A DNA stretch of 61,381 nt from Candolleomyces eurysporus (GCA_027579435.1 JANBPK010001073.1:1-61381); one strand, 5' to 3'. Positions 1-11,605 are shown, counted from the stretch's first letter. Notes: generated by a model not told the origin, from the sequence alone. Program-made: numbers and translations.

Positions 1-324
1 AAAGAGATGGCAGTGCTGTCTCACTGCTACAGTTAGATTTAAATTAATTTTAGCTTTCTAATGATACCCAAACCATTCTTATCAGCCAAGAACTAAGGAT
101 AGTATAAAGCAAAAATTAGTTTGGACTCTTATCTAAATGAGGTTTGCAGATCATGACATTATGCAAATCATGACATCATATGCTAATCAGGTACAGGTAC
201 CATCAATGACATCACAGGCACAGGCATCATTATCAATGATGTCATAAATCTAGATACTGGCTTTCTAGCAGCTCAGATCTTGATTTTTGATTTTATATTG
301 ATGGCATCAAAATGCCAAGGCAAG
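1..324. other. AT-rich stretch without a gene
   Basis: No supported coding region. The stretch is AT-rich and contains several direct and inverted occurrences of a short ATGACATCA/TGATGTCAT-type word around 150-245, which look like decayed repeat sequence leading into the satellite that follows. Confidence 0.5.
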
Positions 325-735
325 TGGGTGAGCCATGTACCAGATGGCTCACCCATTTAAGCTAGGTGGCTCACCCACTTGATCTAGGTGGCTCACCCAC
401 TAGAGCTGGGTGGCTCACCCACTGGAGCTAGGTGGCTCACCCATGAAAGCTAGGTGGCTCACCCATGAAAGCTAGGTGGCTCGCCCACTTGAACTAAATG
501 GCTCATCCACCAAGCTTTACCAGGTGAGCCATTTGCCCCAGGACCCCAGACACCTATGGCAGCTGATACCCAATGTTGAGCCAGTAGTGAGCCAGTAGTG
601 AGCCAGTTTGAGCCACTGAAACCTGGCTCACCCACAATGGGTGAGCCAAAAGTGGATGAGCCAGGTGGCTCAGCATACCTTAAGGTGGAGCGGCTCACCA
701 ATATTCACCCACCTAAGAGGTGGGTTGAGCCAGGT
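325..735. repeat. 22-bp tandem satellite with inverted flanking copies
   Basis: From 346 to about 510 the core GGCTCACCCA recurs at an exact 22-bp spacing (unit starts 346, 368, 390, 412, 434, 456, 478, 500). The units share GCTAGGT before the core. Just upstream (about 325-337) the core appears in reverse complement, GTGGGTGAGCCA. From 520 to 735 further cores occur in both orientations at irregular spacing and run into the end of the KDZ relic. This is direct counting from the sequence; no function is implied. Confidence 0.9.
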
Positions 736-737
736 GA

Positions 738-1255
738 CTGAGGTGGGTTTTGAGGCTTCATTTGGGAAAATATCTTCCAAGAATTTGAGAATCTTTGTTG
801 GAGATTCAGATTGGTCAAATTTTGTCCAAGCAATAACTGCACCACATGGAGCACAAGCAATTTCAACACAGTAGAATTTAGCAGGTCCAAAATAATGTTT
901 TCTGTTGTCTATGCCTAAATCAGATACAGGCTGGTCATGTGGCACAGAATCAGAATTTTGTCTGTTTTGCCAAGGCTGGGTTTCATCAGGCCTATTGATC
1001 ATCCAATGAACTCCCTGCAAACTGCTACAGCTATGGGATTCTTGATATTTTCTCCACATATTCTGATGATCAGAGCATGCTCTGCTTCCAGCAACAGATC
1101 GGCCATAGCAATCAACTACATGGCAATGATTTCCATATTGCAGTTTGTGAGCAGTGCAAAAAGCTTCACCTCTAGCATTATCAAGAGAATCTTCACAGCC
1201 TGGAAAAGCACAGTATGTTGGTCCCATTACAATTCCATCAACTACTAGATAGACN
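738..1255 (-). pseudogene. KDZ transposase fragment (CxC5/CxC6 type), truncated
   Basis: The minus-strand frame keeps a cysteine/histidine cluster (motifs CAFPGCEDSLDNARGEAFC and CHVVDCYGRS, then ACSDHQ) followed by CAPCGAVIAWTKF and SESPTKILKFLEDIFPNEA. I recognise this order as the N-terminal cysteine cluster plus the first conserved block of Kyakuja-Dileera-Zisupton (KDZ) transposases of basidiomycetes, which mobilise DNA transposons. Homology stops abruptly after the IFPNEASKPT block, where satellite sequence begins, so the DDE catalytic core is missing. The upstream end meets ambiguous bases at 1255-1259. It can only be a non-functional relic. The family is recognised from motifs, not from a search. 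Confidence 0.8.
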
Positions 1256-1289
1256 CNNCAAATATTTTTTGATTTGGGTGAATTTTTGG

Positions 1290-2352
1290 ACTCTTTGTGG
1301 ACTCTTTGTGGAAGCGGCACCACCTAGTGCACCACCTAGCGCACCTTACAGACCTCCTAACCAAACAGTAGGACAACGGCCTGGCATGTACCCTCAACCA
1401 GCAGGAGCTACTTTCAACTGTTGGTATTGTGGTCAAGTGACCCATACTATCTCACAGTGTCCTGCAGTATGACAAGATATAGAGAGTGGAAGAATTCCTC
1501 AAAGAAGAAGTACAATACTCTGCAAGGGAAATATGATGGCTCGAGAGGTACCAGAAGGAACCACAATGAAGGCACAAGTTGACGCAATGCGGAAGGCGCC
1601 GGCCCAAGCCAAGTTGAATTTATTGGAGGAATATGAGGAGCTGGAGGAAGAGGCTTACGAAATATTTACCAACAGTATGACAAACCTGTTACCCACTCAG
1701 TTCTCCAACAATCTATGAATCAGCTCAAGTGGGACCAACAGTCTTTTCTGACCAAAGTGACTCAGCAACTCAGGCTGGCCCAACAGCTGGTTGCCAAGGT
1801 ACCTAAGGAACTGATGACACATGAAATCTTTGAGCAGTTAGCTGCCTTAACTAAGTGACTGGACCTTACAGAGCAATATCAGCTCCAGACTTGTCATGTG
1901 GCGGCAAACAACCAAGAGGATTTCTGAGAGGCCCCGCAAAAGATCGCGCCCATGGGTGCTCGAAAAGCATTGACAGGGACCAGGGTGACTCTCTGGAGGG
2001 CCGAAACAAGAAAGTCAACACATCTCAGAAATCACAAAAATCAAAAAACATGTTAAAACCAAGTGGACTGGAAGTAATCAAACCAGTAAAGAAACTCATG
2101 CTGTATGTAGAGGTTCCACCTTTGCATACAAAGCCTATTCAAGGCAGAAAGCCTAAGGTGCCAGAAGTGGTGTCAGCTCAGGCAACCGCACCAAAGAACT
2201 CACGAGCACTGAAGGAAGCAAGAAAAGGACTGATTACGGGTATCCTCAAAGAAATATTTTCTATACCACACCCCATGAAGTTCCAAGACTTGGCTATGGT
2301 ATCCCCTGTGGCGCAACAAGAGGCTATCAACCTGCTGAAACAAGGCAAGTGA
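1290..2352 (+). pseudogene. Retrotransposon gag relic with CCHC zinc knuckle (Ty3-like)
   Basis: At about 1290-1470 a Pro-rich stretch is followed by CWYCGQVTHTISQC, a perfect C-x2-C-x4-H-x4-C nucleocapsid zinc knuckle, and then a stop. At 1533-1718 an acidic segment follows. At about 1990-2352 another frame encodes a Lys-rich segment, YVEVPPLHTKPIQGRKPK, and ends in FQDLAMVSPVAQQEAINLL. I associate this order (knuckle, spacer, VPPL-containing linker before the protease) with gag of agaricomycete LTR retrotransposons, probably Ty3/gypsy. Several frame changes and stops make it non-functional. No protease, reverse transcriptase or integrase was recognised downstream. Confidence 0.65.
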
Positions 2353-2394
2353 GAAGCAACAGGATTAGAAGGTATTGGGCTTATAATTCATTTA

Positions 2395-2760
2395 TCATGT
2401 TTTTCACTAATTGAGGTCTAGGAACACGTATTGCCAGAGTCAAGGTCATATTCAAACTTCCTGACTTCATAGAATTACTGGGTTGACAAGAAGCTCTTCC
2501 TTCAAACATACCTTGTGGCCCTTTTGCATATGTGGAATGGTACTCCAGGCAGGCCCGCACAGCAGACCCAGTCCATGGCTTATATAGAATTACCAAAGCA
2601 TATGATGTGCAGAGGAAACCTCTAGGAGCAGTTATTCCCCTTTCTAATATTTGACAAAGCTGTATGCTCACTCCTGTGTTCAAAGATGCCAATGAAGAGC
2701 AGAAATGGAGGGCTGATAATGTTTTGGATCTAGAAGATACCTTCTAGATTAATAACTGGG
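2395..2760 (+). pseudogene. C-terminal relic of a Plavaka-like (CACTA-related) transposon protein
   Basis: One plus-strand frame reads GLGTRIARVKVIFKLP, then FAYVEWYSRQA, then GLYRITKAYD, GAVIPLSNI and, after a TGA, QSCMLTPVFKD..W..DNVLDLEDTF. The order R-x-A-x-V-x-V-x-F-x-LP / AYVEW / IIPL..I.RS..L.P.F / W...NVL matches the C-terminal block of large agaricomycete transposon proteins that I associate with Plavaka (CMC superfamily). Two in-frame TGA codons interrupt it; the one after IPLSNI replaces a position normally occupied by Arg. No N-terminal part is present. The block is reliable; the family label is less certain. Confidence 0.55.
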
Positions 2761-4230
2761 CTAGTAAGTATGTATATCAGACTGTATGGTAGTGTAGTAT
2801 AATGGCATTTCATAAAATGCCTTCAGGGCATCCCAGAGCATCCCAGAGTGTGAGAGGAATTAATAACTGTTCTTGAGTTATCCTAGACAAGCACCAAACA
2901 CCCGCAATGCAACAGTTGATCCCTTTCACATTGTATCAATCCCAGGCCTGTCAGCGCAACTGGGGATCAAATCCATTTTTCCTGATGTCCATTCCTCAGC
3001 CAGACCACCCCTGTCACCGCCATGCTCAAACACCTTTGCACCCAGTGCCATCAAGCTCATTGAGCATGAGAAACCACACCCAAGGACATAACTCTCTTTG
3101 ATGTCACTTATGTTTGTTTTTGTGAGATGCTGTCAGTACGAAATTGTATATCTGTACCAAACAATATGATCTTATCAGCAATGTAATTTTCCAATTGATT
3201 GTCCAGAAGAATGAGTGGTATAAAGCCTATCAACAGGTGATTTATATCCATTCCATCTGTGGACCTCTTTTGACAAGTGATGCCGGTGGCCCATTTTGCA
3301 GTGCTCGGGATCCTGGTGGTGCCAAGACCATGTCCACCAACAATCACTCTTGCAAACTCAGCAGGCGTCTGCTTGATTTCACACATCAGCGGCTCACTAC
3401 TGCTGCTTGCTGAATTTTGCCAATCCCTTCTCTTGTGATGCCAACAGCAGTATATTCTTGTCAGAACTAGACCTGCTTACCTCAACGCGATGCCTGATTG
3501 ATTTATTTTGTCTGGCGTGATTGTTGTCTTTACATCTAACAGACCAATCCTCCTTGGTTCTCACTTTTGATAGTTTGTTGAGTTGTAGAGCTGTACAAAA
3601 ATACATGTTCTGTTCAGTATCCCAGACTGGGTGTACCCTTGGTACCTGGCATGCAGGTTGACCACCAATTCCAACCAACACTCTTGCTTGGTCTGTACCA
3701 CTCCACACCTGACAAATGTTGGTCTATCGATGGTAGGCAAGGTTCCTGCTCTTGTTTGGAAAGGACAATAGGTAGTCTTTGAATTCCAAGGAGATCCAAC
3801 CCTAATGTTGTATGTGTGTTTTTGAGTTTGGTTGCCATTGCCAACGCTACCATACCTATCAAGTTGACAGGTCTGGTAGATGTGGCAGAGTCCAATGACA
3901 ACAGATATACATATGATGTGTCACTCTGGTCCTGTGAGACCTGGCACCTGTGAGTAAACTGGAGGTCAGGCAGTTGTGTTTTTTTGGCAGGGCTATTACA
4001 ATGCGCATCAGATAGGTCAGGGCCCAGGGGTATGGAGCGCTGGAGTCTGAGTGGACGGATATATGAACAGGGCCTGTTGCAAAAGTCAATTACCCTCATG
4101 TTTCCACCTATTAACTATCAGAGGAAGCACAGTAACCTATACTTTTTTGCAACCTTGAAGAAATGAATCACCTATTGCTCCACTATTGGACCAGCTTATC
4201 CATATTTACATCTTTCACTGGCCAGTCAAA
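2761..4230. other. Transposon-derived sequence, nothing recognisable
   Basis: Short open frames occur on both strands but none has recognisable domains, sensible splice sites or conserved motifs. The stretch lies between transposon relics and before a possible polypurine tract, so I read it as decayed mobile DNA. Confidence 0.4.
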
Positions 4231-4260
4231 AAGTAAATGGGGGGTGCTGTCATTTGGTGT
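4231..4260 (+). other. Possible polypurine tract and LTR start
   Basis: AAGTAAATGGGGGG at 4231-4244 is followed by TGCTGTCATT. A purine run directly before TG is the usual arrangement at the start of a 3' LTR, and it lies downstream of the plus-strand gag relic. The matching 5' LTR was not found, so this is only a suggestion. Confidence 0.25.
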
Positions 4261-5748
4261 TATGATGCGATGAGTATTTGTGATGCTGCAACACAAAGAA
4301 GTTTATTCAATGAGTACTGTGGAAAAGCAACATTGATGAGGGGGGGCCAGCCCAACATCTCTTGATGACAGATTCAACCTTGTATGAATCTTTGTCCAAA
4401 CCTTATCCCAGTACATGTGCATCTTGTTACCAGTCCCTTCCTAAGAGTGACCATTGATTTATGAACCCAGTAATTTATTGACATGAACTATGAGATAAAA
4501 TTGAAGAAACTGACTGCCAACTGCAAAATCCGAGATGTCTTCTGAACAGTCTCTTTTGTCTGCCCTCAGGTGGGGAAGCATCCACAGAAGGAGGCAGAAT
4601 AACGACATTGGCAATTTGTTTCAGAGCCTCCTTGCCATGCACCACCGTATCCCATGTCTGGATGACTTTCAGAACAGTAGATGTGGTAGGCTTAGAGCAT
4701 CACTTCTTACAAAGCCCATGGCGTCATTCTCCTGAATAAAGGACCACAGGGAGAAAGTAAAGCATTTGGCAATGTCGGTGGAACTCTATTGATCCTGATA
4801 ATCACTTGTCAACAATTATAAACCATATGTAACCCTTGGACACATTATAAATATATTACTGATTATTAACCATTATCTAGTCTTATCTGTGGCTCACAAA
4901 TTCCGTGATGTGGACAAGAGGATAGTGTGATACCCTGTCATACATCTCTTTTTGACTATTTCATCATACCATTGCATTTCTTCCTGCTTCTTGTTCTTCC
5001 CCCCTATCATGATGATTCTCTGTGACTTTTGACTGAGCAGTGTGCCAAATGTTGGCACAGGCAGTGTCATTGGGCCCTGGTTGTGAACAGGCATTGACCC
5101 TTTCTTGACTTGTAGTAAGGAACCAAGTATATATGTTTTCGGTCCCATAGGCATTTATCTCACCATGCCACTTGTATACAATATAAATACACTTCACATG
5201 TTCACACAGACAGGCCATCAAGGCCTTGATCTGAAGAATATAAGAGAGGTGTTCCATTGGTGTTGAGATTTAGGAGATGTGACATGATATGAGTAATTGA
5301 TAATACATCCAAAATGCAAAGACACAGGAACAAGAAACCAAAAAGTGGAAAAAAAAATATAGGGATGAGAAGCAGATACAGGCATCCAGTGCCATATGGT
5401 TCGGCTTTAGATGCAAGGGAAAGTGTGAACTGGGTTGAGTCTGAAACCTGATATAACAAATGATTCAGAGCAGTGTAGTAAGAAGGAATGTGAATGTTTG
5501 AGTGGGAAAAAGGTAACATACATAGCAGAGTCCTGCAGATTGTGTGATGATTGTGGCAGGTGTGGTGATCATTCCAGTACTTCTTCAACTGTGATGCAGC
5601 ATTAGTGGAAAGGAATGAAAGGCAGGGCAGGTGGTACACACATCTTGACTTGTTGAGAGATGGATCTGAAATGGAATCACCAGCACATGATTGTTGTTGG
5701 CTAGCAAGCCTCAAATTGTTCTGGAAAATGGATAAGTTGGGTCACATG
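4261..5748. other. Non-coding, repeat-like stretch
   Basis: AT-rich with only short frames. The longest (minus strand, 5202-5714) is low-complexity and Leu/Phe/His-rich without conserved motifs. Nothing supportable as a gene. Confidence 0.4.
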
Positions 5749-6110
5749 ACATTCAAGTTCATGACAAAGCAGACATACTTGCCATACAACAGATGAGCTG
5801 AATGGCAAGTAATTCAGGTTCATGAGGAAGCAGACTTACAAGCTATACAACAGATGGGCTGAATGGCAAAAAATTCAGGTTTATGAGGAAGCAGACTTAC
5901 TTCCTATACAACAGATGACCTGAATGGCCATAAATTCAGGTTCTTCAGGGAGCAGACTTACTTCCTATACACCAGATGAGCTGAATGGCCAGAAATTCAG
6001 GTTCACGAGGGAGCAGACTTACTTCCTATACACCAGATGAGCTGAATGGCCAGAAATTCAGGTTCATGAGGGAGCAGACTCACTTTCTATACAACGGATG
6101 AGTCGAATCA
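5749..6110. repeat. 61-bp tandem repeat, about six copies
   Basis: The words AATTCAGGTT, GCAGACTTAC and ACAGATGAGCTGAATGGC recur at an exact 61-bp spacing (for example AGATG at 5791, 5852, 5913, 5974, 6035, and GGATG at 6096). The third to fifth copies are most alike and the outer ones have decayed, the usual pattern of a tandem array. It lies about 360 bp beyond the stop codon of the ULD_2 gene. Confidence 0.9.
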
Positions 6111-6473
6111 CTAGGCTTGTGAAGGTCATGAGGAAGTGAACTTACCATCTATCAATCAAGATGTTTTCACAAAACCGAGCAAATTCATCCGAATTTATCC
6201 AAAAATGATAAACCCGCCAGATTGGATATTCCGCAGGGTTGATAAACGAGTTAGAAGCCATGCACCAACGCCTGATGAGTGTGGATGTCGTTTTTAGAAA
6301 CTCGGCATTGTGCTCACCTCGATCTCGCTAGTTCTCAAATGACGAAAATGGGTCATTTCGTGGCCTTCCTCTTTTGCGTCGCTATCTCTCTTGTTTCGCT
6401 CAGCAGGAATTGTAAAGTGGGTTCTACATCGTCGACTATCGTCTTTACAATTAACACCTCTTCTCCCTGGCTC
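6111..6473. other. Intergenic between tandem repeat and ULD_2 gene 3' end
   Basis: A plus-strand frame at 6279-6482 has no recognisable motif and runs into the 3' end of the minus-strand ULD_2 gene. I do not call a gene here. The 3' UTR and polyadenylation signals of the minus-strand gene would lie here. Confidence 0.4.
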
Positions 6474-7077
6474 CTAAGCTAGCCTTGATTTCACGCACCA
6501 GACAAACCAGCCTTTGATCGAGTAGGTTCCAAGTTCCGTATTTCCACATTTTGGACATGCCTTCGACAGGTCTTTGTTCCATCGCCGCTCTATTATCATG
6601 CTCATAATCAGCTCCTCCCCCGCCAACGTCAGGGCATTCCAATCCCGAGCATTGACCAACGCCCCATCTGAACGTGTGATACAATAGCGCTCCCCCAAGA
6701 CCCGCTCCTCACCTACCTTTCCTCGGAAATGGCCGACCAAGATGCGGTGTAATTCCTGATTATGGCCGGTCTCGATGAGAAACAATACTGAAAGACATGT
6801 GAATATCTACTACCTCGTAGGTGGCCACAATAGACAAAGGGAGCGTGAAGGTTTCGTCTAGCGCATCGGTGATTATCAACGCGTTCGCATCGCTGTAGCC
6901 TACAGTTCTCGGGAGCCTTCGATGAAAGAATTCTTCGATGGATATTAGCAAGAGTCCATAATACGTGAGCAAAGTCCTACCTCCTGCAGCGGGGTGTTCG
7001 TAAATAACCAAGTTTCCTGCCACGTTGTTGAACGTTGCTCCGTTGCCAATGGAGAAGTTGCTGCTATGTGAGAACAT
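6474..7077 (-). CDS. Ubiquitin-like ULD_2-domain protein with NLR-style leader
   Basis: Three exons splice in phase: 6981-7077, 6814-6932 and 6474-6755 (introns of 48 and 58 nt), giving 165 aa. The N-terminus MFSHSSNFSIGNGATFNNV resembles the short F..N.xF.I..G.TFNNV leader seen in front of many agaricomycete NACHT/STAND and related proteins. It is followed by a ubiquitin-like domain: TDALDETFTLPLSIV, then after the second intron ELHRILVGHFRGKVGEERV, RYCITRSDG and IMSMIIERRW. I recognise this as the fungal ULD_2 layout. A short tail has one CPKCGN pair, perhaps half a zinc site. No NTPase follows, so if it acts in NLR-type signalling it does so as a stand-alone adaptor. The joined reading at ATYE/ELHRI restores the family consensus, which supports the exon choice. 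An upstream start in 7126-7474 is possible. Confidence 0.78.
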
Positions 7078-9682
7078 TTGAGGGCCAGTGGGCGCAGGCC
7101 CCAACACTGGTGGGAGCCTTATCAACTACGTCCCCGTAGACGAACAAGTGCCCTTGCCTTGAAGCGGAGAATCTAGGGGGCTCAAAGGTAGAACGACCAC
7201 GCCCAAGTCCCTGCTCTGGCTCTCCGATGGATGTTCAATGTGATGTTCAATGGTCGGGGATGGAGGCTCTGACAGTGTTCGCAGCCGAATTAACCAGTCT
7301 GTTGTCATAGAATAATAATCGGATGCTCACGCCGATCTTCACTAGGTGGATTGCCAGCGTCCTTGCCTTGGCGCAAAAAACCTCGGGGCATCCACGACAG
7401 AAAGGTCGAGAGCCAACTCTCACCGTCGCGCGGAGGTAGATTGTCGGTATGATCCATGTCAAGATGGTGTTTGATGGTCGGGGAAGAGAAGAGAGATACT
7501 TGGGAGAAGCGTGTAAGCAAGAGCACCTAGTTGTGACCAAAGATGCATGTCAGGTACGAGGCAGCCTGCAGGTGTTGTTTGTTTGTGATATGCACGGTCG
7601 TTCGATAGATCGAGTGGCTAGGCACTAATCTGACGATTCGCAACACGGCGAGGTGCTCACGAGGTCAAGGGCGATTGATTGGACGATTCGTTCTATTCAT
7701 TCGATCGGATATTAATACATTGTGAAAGGCCCCACGTTCCCAATCGATAGTAAGTTGAAACGGCGAAGACATATGTAAACCTCGAGGCATGACGCCATCC
7801 CGCAGACTTCCTTATCCTCGACGCAATCCCGCGGGCACACCCGGTGAGGTTTCCACGTGTTGCGTGGCTCGGTGCTGCCTGAGCGCTGGCGTGAACATAA
7901 GGCCTCATTTGGAAAGTAACAGAAAGGCAAGAGGGAGGCAAAGCTAACAAAGTGACCGATGCAAGGGGGNACTGTCGCATAGAGGGAATTGCTCTAGACT
8001 GAAAGAATCGTCGGTGAGGAGGGCAGATGGGGTGAGTCGGCCTTGATGGTACGAGTAAGAAAGCAGGTCCAAGCAATCGATGATGGGAATCTAGAGGGGA
8101 GAGTTCGAGGTCAGGAAGCGCACGTCGGAACTTGCGGGTGTGAGCACCTGCCCNTTTATGCCACTCACCTGATGGCTCTGGCTGCGGACGGAAGCAAGAG
8201 CGGCAGTGGCGACGACGACACTTCAGCGGTTCTGCTGCACAGAGTTGGCACTAAACTCACACTCGCTGGAATACCTGCTCAAAAAGAAGAGATAAGCGTG
8301 ATAGGCTTCGTAAACAGAGTCGGGGGAGTGCGGGGGTGAGACCAAGCAGACGTTGACCGCCTGATCATCGCCGCATGGGGACAGACCGATGTAGGACAAA
8401 ATCATTAGCTGTGGGCTCGATAGCAGTCGAAGCGCCGTTCCAGCAGGAGAAGCTTACACCCAACCGCACCGACTGTACTTCCACCTATAACCCACCCACG
8501 GCGAGAACGGTGTAGAGCATAATTGAGAGGCGTATGAAAACAGTAAGGGCCCAGCTACAACACAGCCAGTCCGATGCTTCTCCCAATGTACCATGCTCGT
8601 CACCGAACTGACTTTGGTCGATGGCTTCGTGTTGGGTGCAGTACCCGCAGTTTCGCATGACCCGGGCTACCTTTCATCAGATCGAGTGAATTTGAAGGGA
8701 TATGATGAGCCAAGGAGAAATAAAACACGCAGAACGGCGCGTCGAGTCGTTCTGAGGCAGCAGCAGGCAGGTCGGAATCGGCCCCTCCCTCCGATGTTTG
8801 GTTCCCAAACAGATTTGGCGGCAATTAGCCCGGACCGAGTGTACCGGACTTAGCTCGAACATAACCTTGAAGCCGGCTTCGCCGCAACGCCCGCTACTTG
8901 GAATCGGAAGGTCGTTCACAACTATATGATCAGAAAACATGATCACCACGCCTACTAATAATCCACGGACGTTGGAAAGTGAGGAAAAAAACCATCAATC
9001 AGTTGTATCGTCGTACACCATCAATCAAATGTCTTCCAGGTTCCTCTTCTGCGTCGCCCTCTCGCCTAGCCCTCTCGCCTAGCCATTCGCATTGGCAAAA
9101 AATTTCCATTGCCCACCCGTAGAACAGCTGCCAACCCTCCCTTTGTCTCTTTAATTCAAGCCTGATTGCAAGAACGTAAAACATATACTGCGTCTTATAC
9201 TGACACACGGCGTACAACATTGACCCCGTGTGAGACACCGGTGACAAGAAAAAAATCATTACTAATTAGTCATAGTATCCTAACCTCGTAAACGCACCCG
9301 AAAAAACGAGCCTCGTCCTCTGCGGATGGTGGAAAAACGTCCCATAAAGATTTCCCTCTCCGTTTCGGTTCACCGACGGAGGCCTAGTAGACTTGCAACC
9401 CCTCCTAAATGCCTTGCTTTGGCTGATTCTCAGGGTCAGTATGACTACATCGATATCAGCGTTATGCGCTGTATGAAAAAAAAAAATCGTGTTGGCATTG
9501 ACGAGCGAGGCATGGTTCTGTGAGAACACTGTTAAGTGCGGAGTAAGAGGTAGAAGAGTTATGTTGACGCATCTTTGTACATGAAGGTGAATGTGGGTGC
9601 CCAGAGTGTGGGAATGACATACCCAGTATAGTTAAAATGCTGACGTAAGCGTTAAGTGGGGGGGCGCTACTAAAGACCCGCT
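7078..9682. other. Long stretch without a supportable gene
   Basis: At about 7127-7526 two minus-strand frames contain a similar phrase (TIKHHLDMDH and TIEHHIEHPS), suggesting a small internal duplication, perhaps 5' leader of the ULD_2 gene. From 7541 to 9682 frames are short, GC content fluctuates and two single N bases follow short runs (7970, 8154). CCTCTCGCCTAGC occurs twice in direct repeat near 9057-9083. I see no recognisable domain or tRNA. Confidence 0.4.
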
Positions 9683-9702
9683 ACTAACACTGCAAGAACG
9701 AT
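9683..9702. repeat. 20-bp direct repeat, left copy
   Basis: ACTAACACTGCAAGAACGAT here is identical to 12974-12993. It borders the truncated 3' end of the minus-strand DIRS-like element exactly and looks like a target-site duplication. Confidence 0.85.
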
Positions 9703-11150
9703 CTCCAGCCCCCAACAACTCCTTCATTGTCGCCATATAGTCTAACGTGGGTTCCGGGGGGNAACGAGCCTGGTGACTGCAACGATGAGGAAGTAGAATC
9801 CAACCACCTCTGCCCATCCGATTTCCTTCCGACCTGACCTAGTCTGCCACCCAGGCAGCAACCGCCATGCTCTCCACCTCCCTCCAATGACGATCGCAAT
9901 CCCTGTTCCTGTGCTGGCATCAGAGAATGACTGTAGGTCGACAAGTCGCTCGGGGATGATGACTGAGCGTGTAAGGTTTGGTTGTTGGAGACGGGTGATC
10001 CACCATTCAAGGTCCGGCCTAACAGATCGAGGTGGATGTCGAAGCATGAACGGATTGTTATACGCATTTCCCAACGCGCGTTCCAGTCCCACCAGCCGTG
10101 CCCTTCCTGCTGGAATGACCAGAGATGCGTGCAAGAGCTTCCCATACAGCTGCTGCACATCCTTGAGAGAGTGCTTTGGATGTCTTCTCCATTCTTCGAC
10201 GGCCAGCCCATACTTTGCTGCTTTCTCCAAGGACAGGGAGACTGTGCGTTGTTCGAGATCCCACACAAAGCCGAGGTAAGGCGCCTTGGTGGAGAAAGGC
10301 ACATCCTTAGAGCGCTCCCATGGTATCCTCCGCCAACGGTGCCTTGTCTCGTTAAACTCCTTGAGCTTCTCCCGCAAAACCCTAAAGAAGGGGTGGTCAT
10401 CAACCCATTTGGTAACAGGGCCAATACCCCGCGCGCGCATGATAGCACAAGCTGCATCTGCGAGCAGACCGTAAACCCCACCCGAAGACGCTGACCCAAA
10501 CGCCGCACATACGTCCACCAAGAACTCGTCTTCCCCTGCCTGTACCACGGCTGCTGACCATTGGGAGGGATGGAGAGGGATTGTACGGTATGCCTCTGCC
10601 ACGTCGCGAACTGCCATCTGGGAGCCCTCCGGAAGAGCTGATATGAGTAGGCACGTAGCCCGAAAAGTTCCCCAAGTACAAGGGAAATTTGAAGCATTGA
10701 TGTGGGAGTTGACAGAAGGGAGTGGATATTGTGATGATGGCTGGTTGGGAAACGAGAAATTCTGGATGACCCTGAACTTGCCGGGAGTCGATTTGGGAAT
10801 AATGGATAGGGGAGATGATTGAAACGGTCCCAGAACTGACTCCAAGACGTGCCTCGATACTGGCCCAACCCATCGTCCTTTCCCAAGCTCGTTGAGAAGG
10901 ATCTTGGCAAAGTGTTCCCGGTTTGCGAGGACAGACTCGCTGTTTCTTGGTGCTTGCGTGCATGTGACTTGCGGAAAACCGACTCGAAACCCATGCCTAA
11001 GCCCCAGCACAACATCCCCATACTCTCCTTCCAACCCTGCATCCCTAAGAGCCCTATCCCAGCCATCCGCCCTGTAGGGTGTGTTAATTTGCTGCCTTCT
11101 CTGCTCAAGGGCACTCCTGAGCTCCATGGGCTGTAGAGGCGCAGCCCGAG
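9684..11150 (-). pseudogene. DIRS-type reverse transcriptase / RNase H, truncated
   Basis: The frame contains STPGKFRVIQNFSFP, SHINASNFPCTWGTF, VRDVAEAYRTIPLHPSQW (first catalytic Asp), GSASSGGVYGLLADAA and KWVDDHPFF (the VDD pair). RNase H follows with FSDASTGTGIAI, RKEIGWAEVVGFY and LYGDNEGVV, together carrying its Asp/Glu/Asp residues. The step between AVTRLV and the LYGDNEGVV segment is a frame change at an N after six G's (9762), probably a sequencing error. The coding ends with six residues (RSFLQC) read from the 20-bp flanking repeat and then a stop, so RNase H is cut short and the recombinase is lost. The family is clear; function is not possible in this copy. Confidence 0.85.
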
Positions 11151-11590
11151 CACATGTGTCGTTCGTCGTGACTGGTACTGATGCATCGCTTTCGAGAGTT
11201 GAAGTCTCCACATAGTGCCTTGTCCCCGGCAATGAGGGTAAGCATACCTGAATGTTGCTGTGAGACAGTTGAGTGCTTCCCGTCCCATGTCTTGCGCTCC
11301 CTGCAATCCCGGATGTCGTGACGGTGGCGGCCCAAGCAGACGGCGCAGGCAGCCAGGGCTGAGGCTCCTGCGCCTTGCCGAAAATCCCCTTGGTCTTGAA
11401 ACCGGGTTCTGTCGCCTCGCCTGGCGGGGGAACGCGAACGACTCCTTCGTCGGCCAGGTGAGTGACAACGTGATCGGCCTCGTTGAGGTGAACGAGATCT
11501 GGACCGACCCCGGTTTTCGTGTGCGCGACGTTGGGACCCATGGGCTGAAGTGGCCAACGAGGCGGATGCCGCTTCTCGGGCAGCGGCAAT
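11105..11590 (-). pseudogene. Gag C-terminal SR-rich and zinc-finger region
   Basis: Downstream of a minisatellite, a minus-strand frame encodes an Ala-rich start, then Arg/Ser repeats (RSRSRSP type), then CAVCLGRHRHDIRDC and finally CSGCASTAHGAQEC, a C-x2-C-x4-H-x4-C zinc knuckle. This fits the nucleic-acid-binding end of the gag protein started at 12776. It sits in a different frame from the RT that follows, so RT would need frameshifting or separate initiation. The join to the first gag part probably uses an intron: GTCTGT just after the EAK codons, a CGCTAACC branch site, and an acceptor before TTTCGTGG. The minisatellite confuses the frame between the two parts. Confidence 0.65.
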
Positions 11591-11605
11591 AGCCTGAACA
11601 GGCAG

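Noticed and set aside
346..510. CRISPR-like regular repeat
   Set aside because: The units are contiguous tandem copies of 22 bp without spacers, in a eukaryotic genome; it is a satellite.
5202..5714. 170-codon minus-strand frame
   Set aside because: Low-complexity Leu/Phe/His-rich sequence without conserved motifs or splice context in AT-rich DNA.
7693..8339. Frames on both strands around 7.7-8.3 kb
   Set aside because: They overlap each other, contain N's and show no domain or consistent codon pattern.
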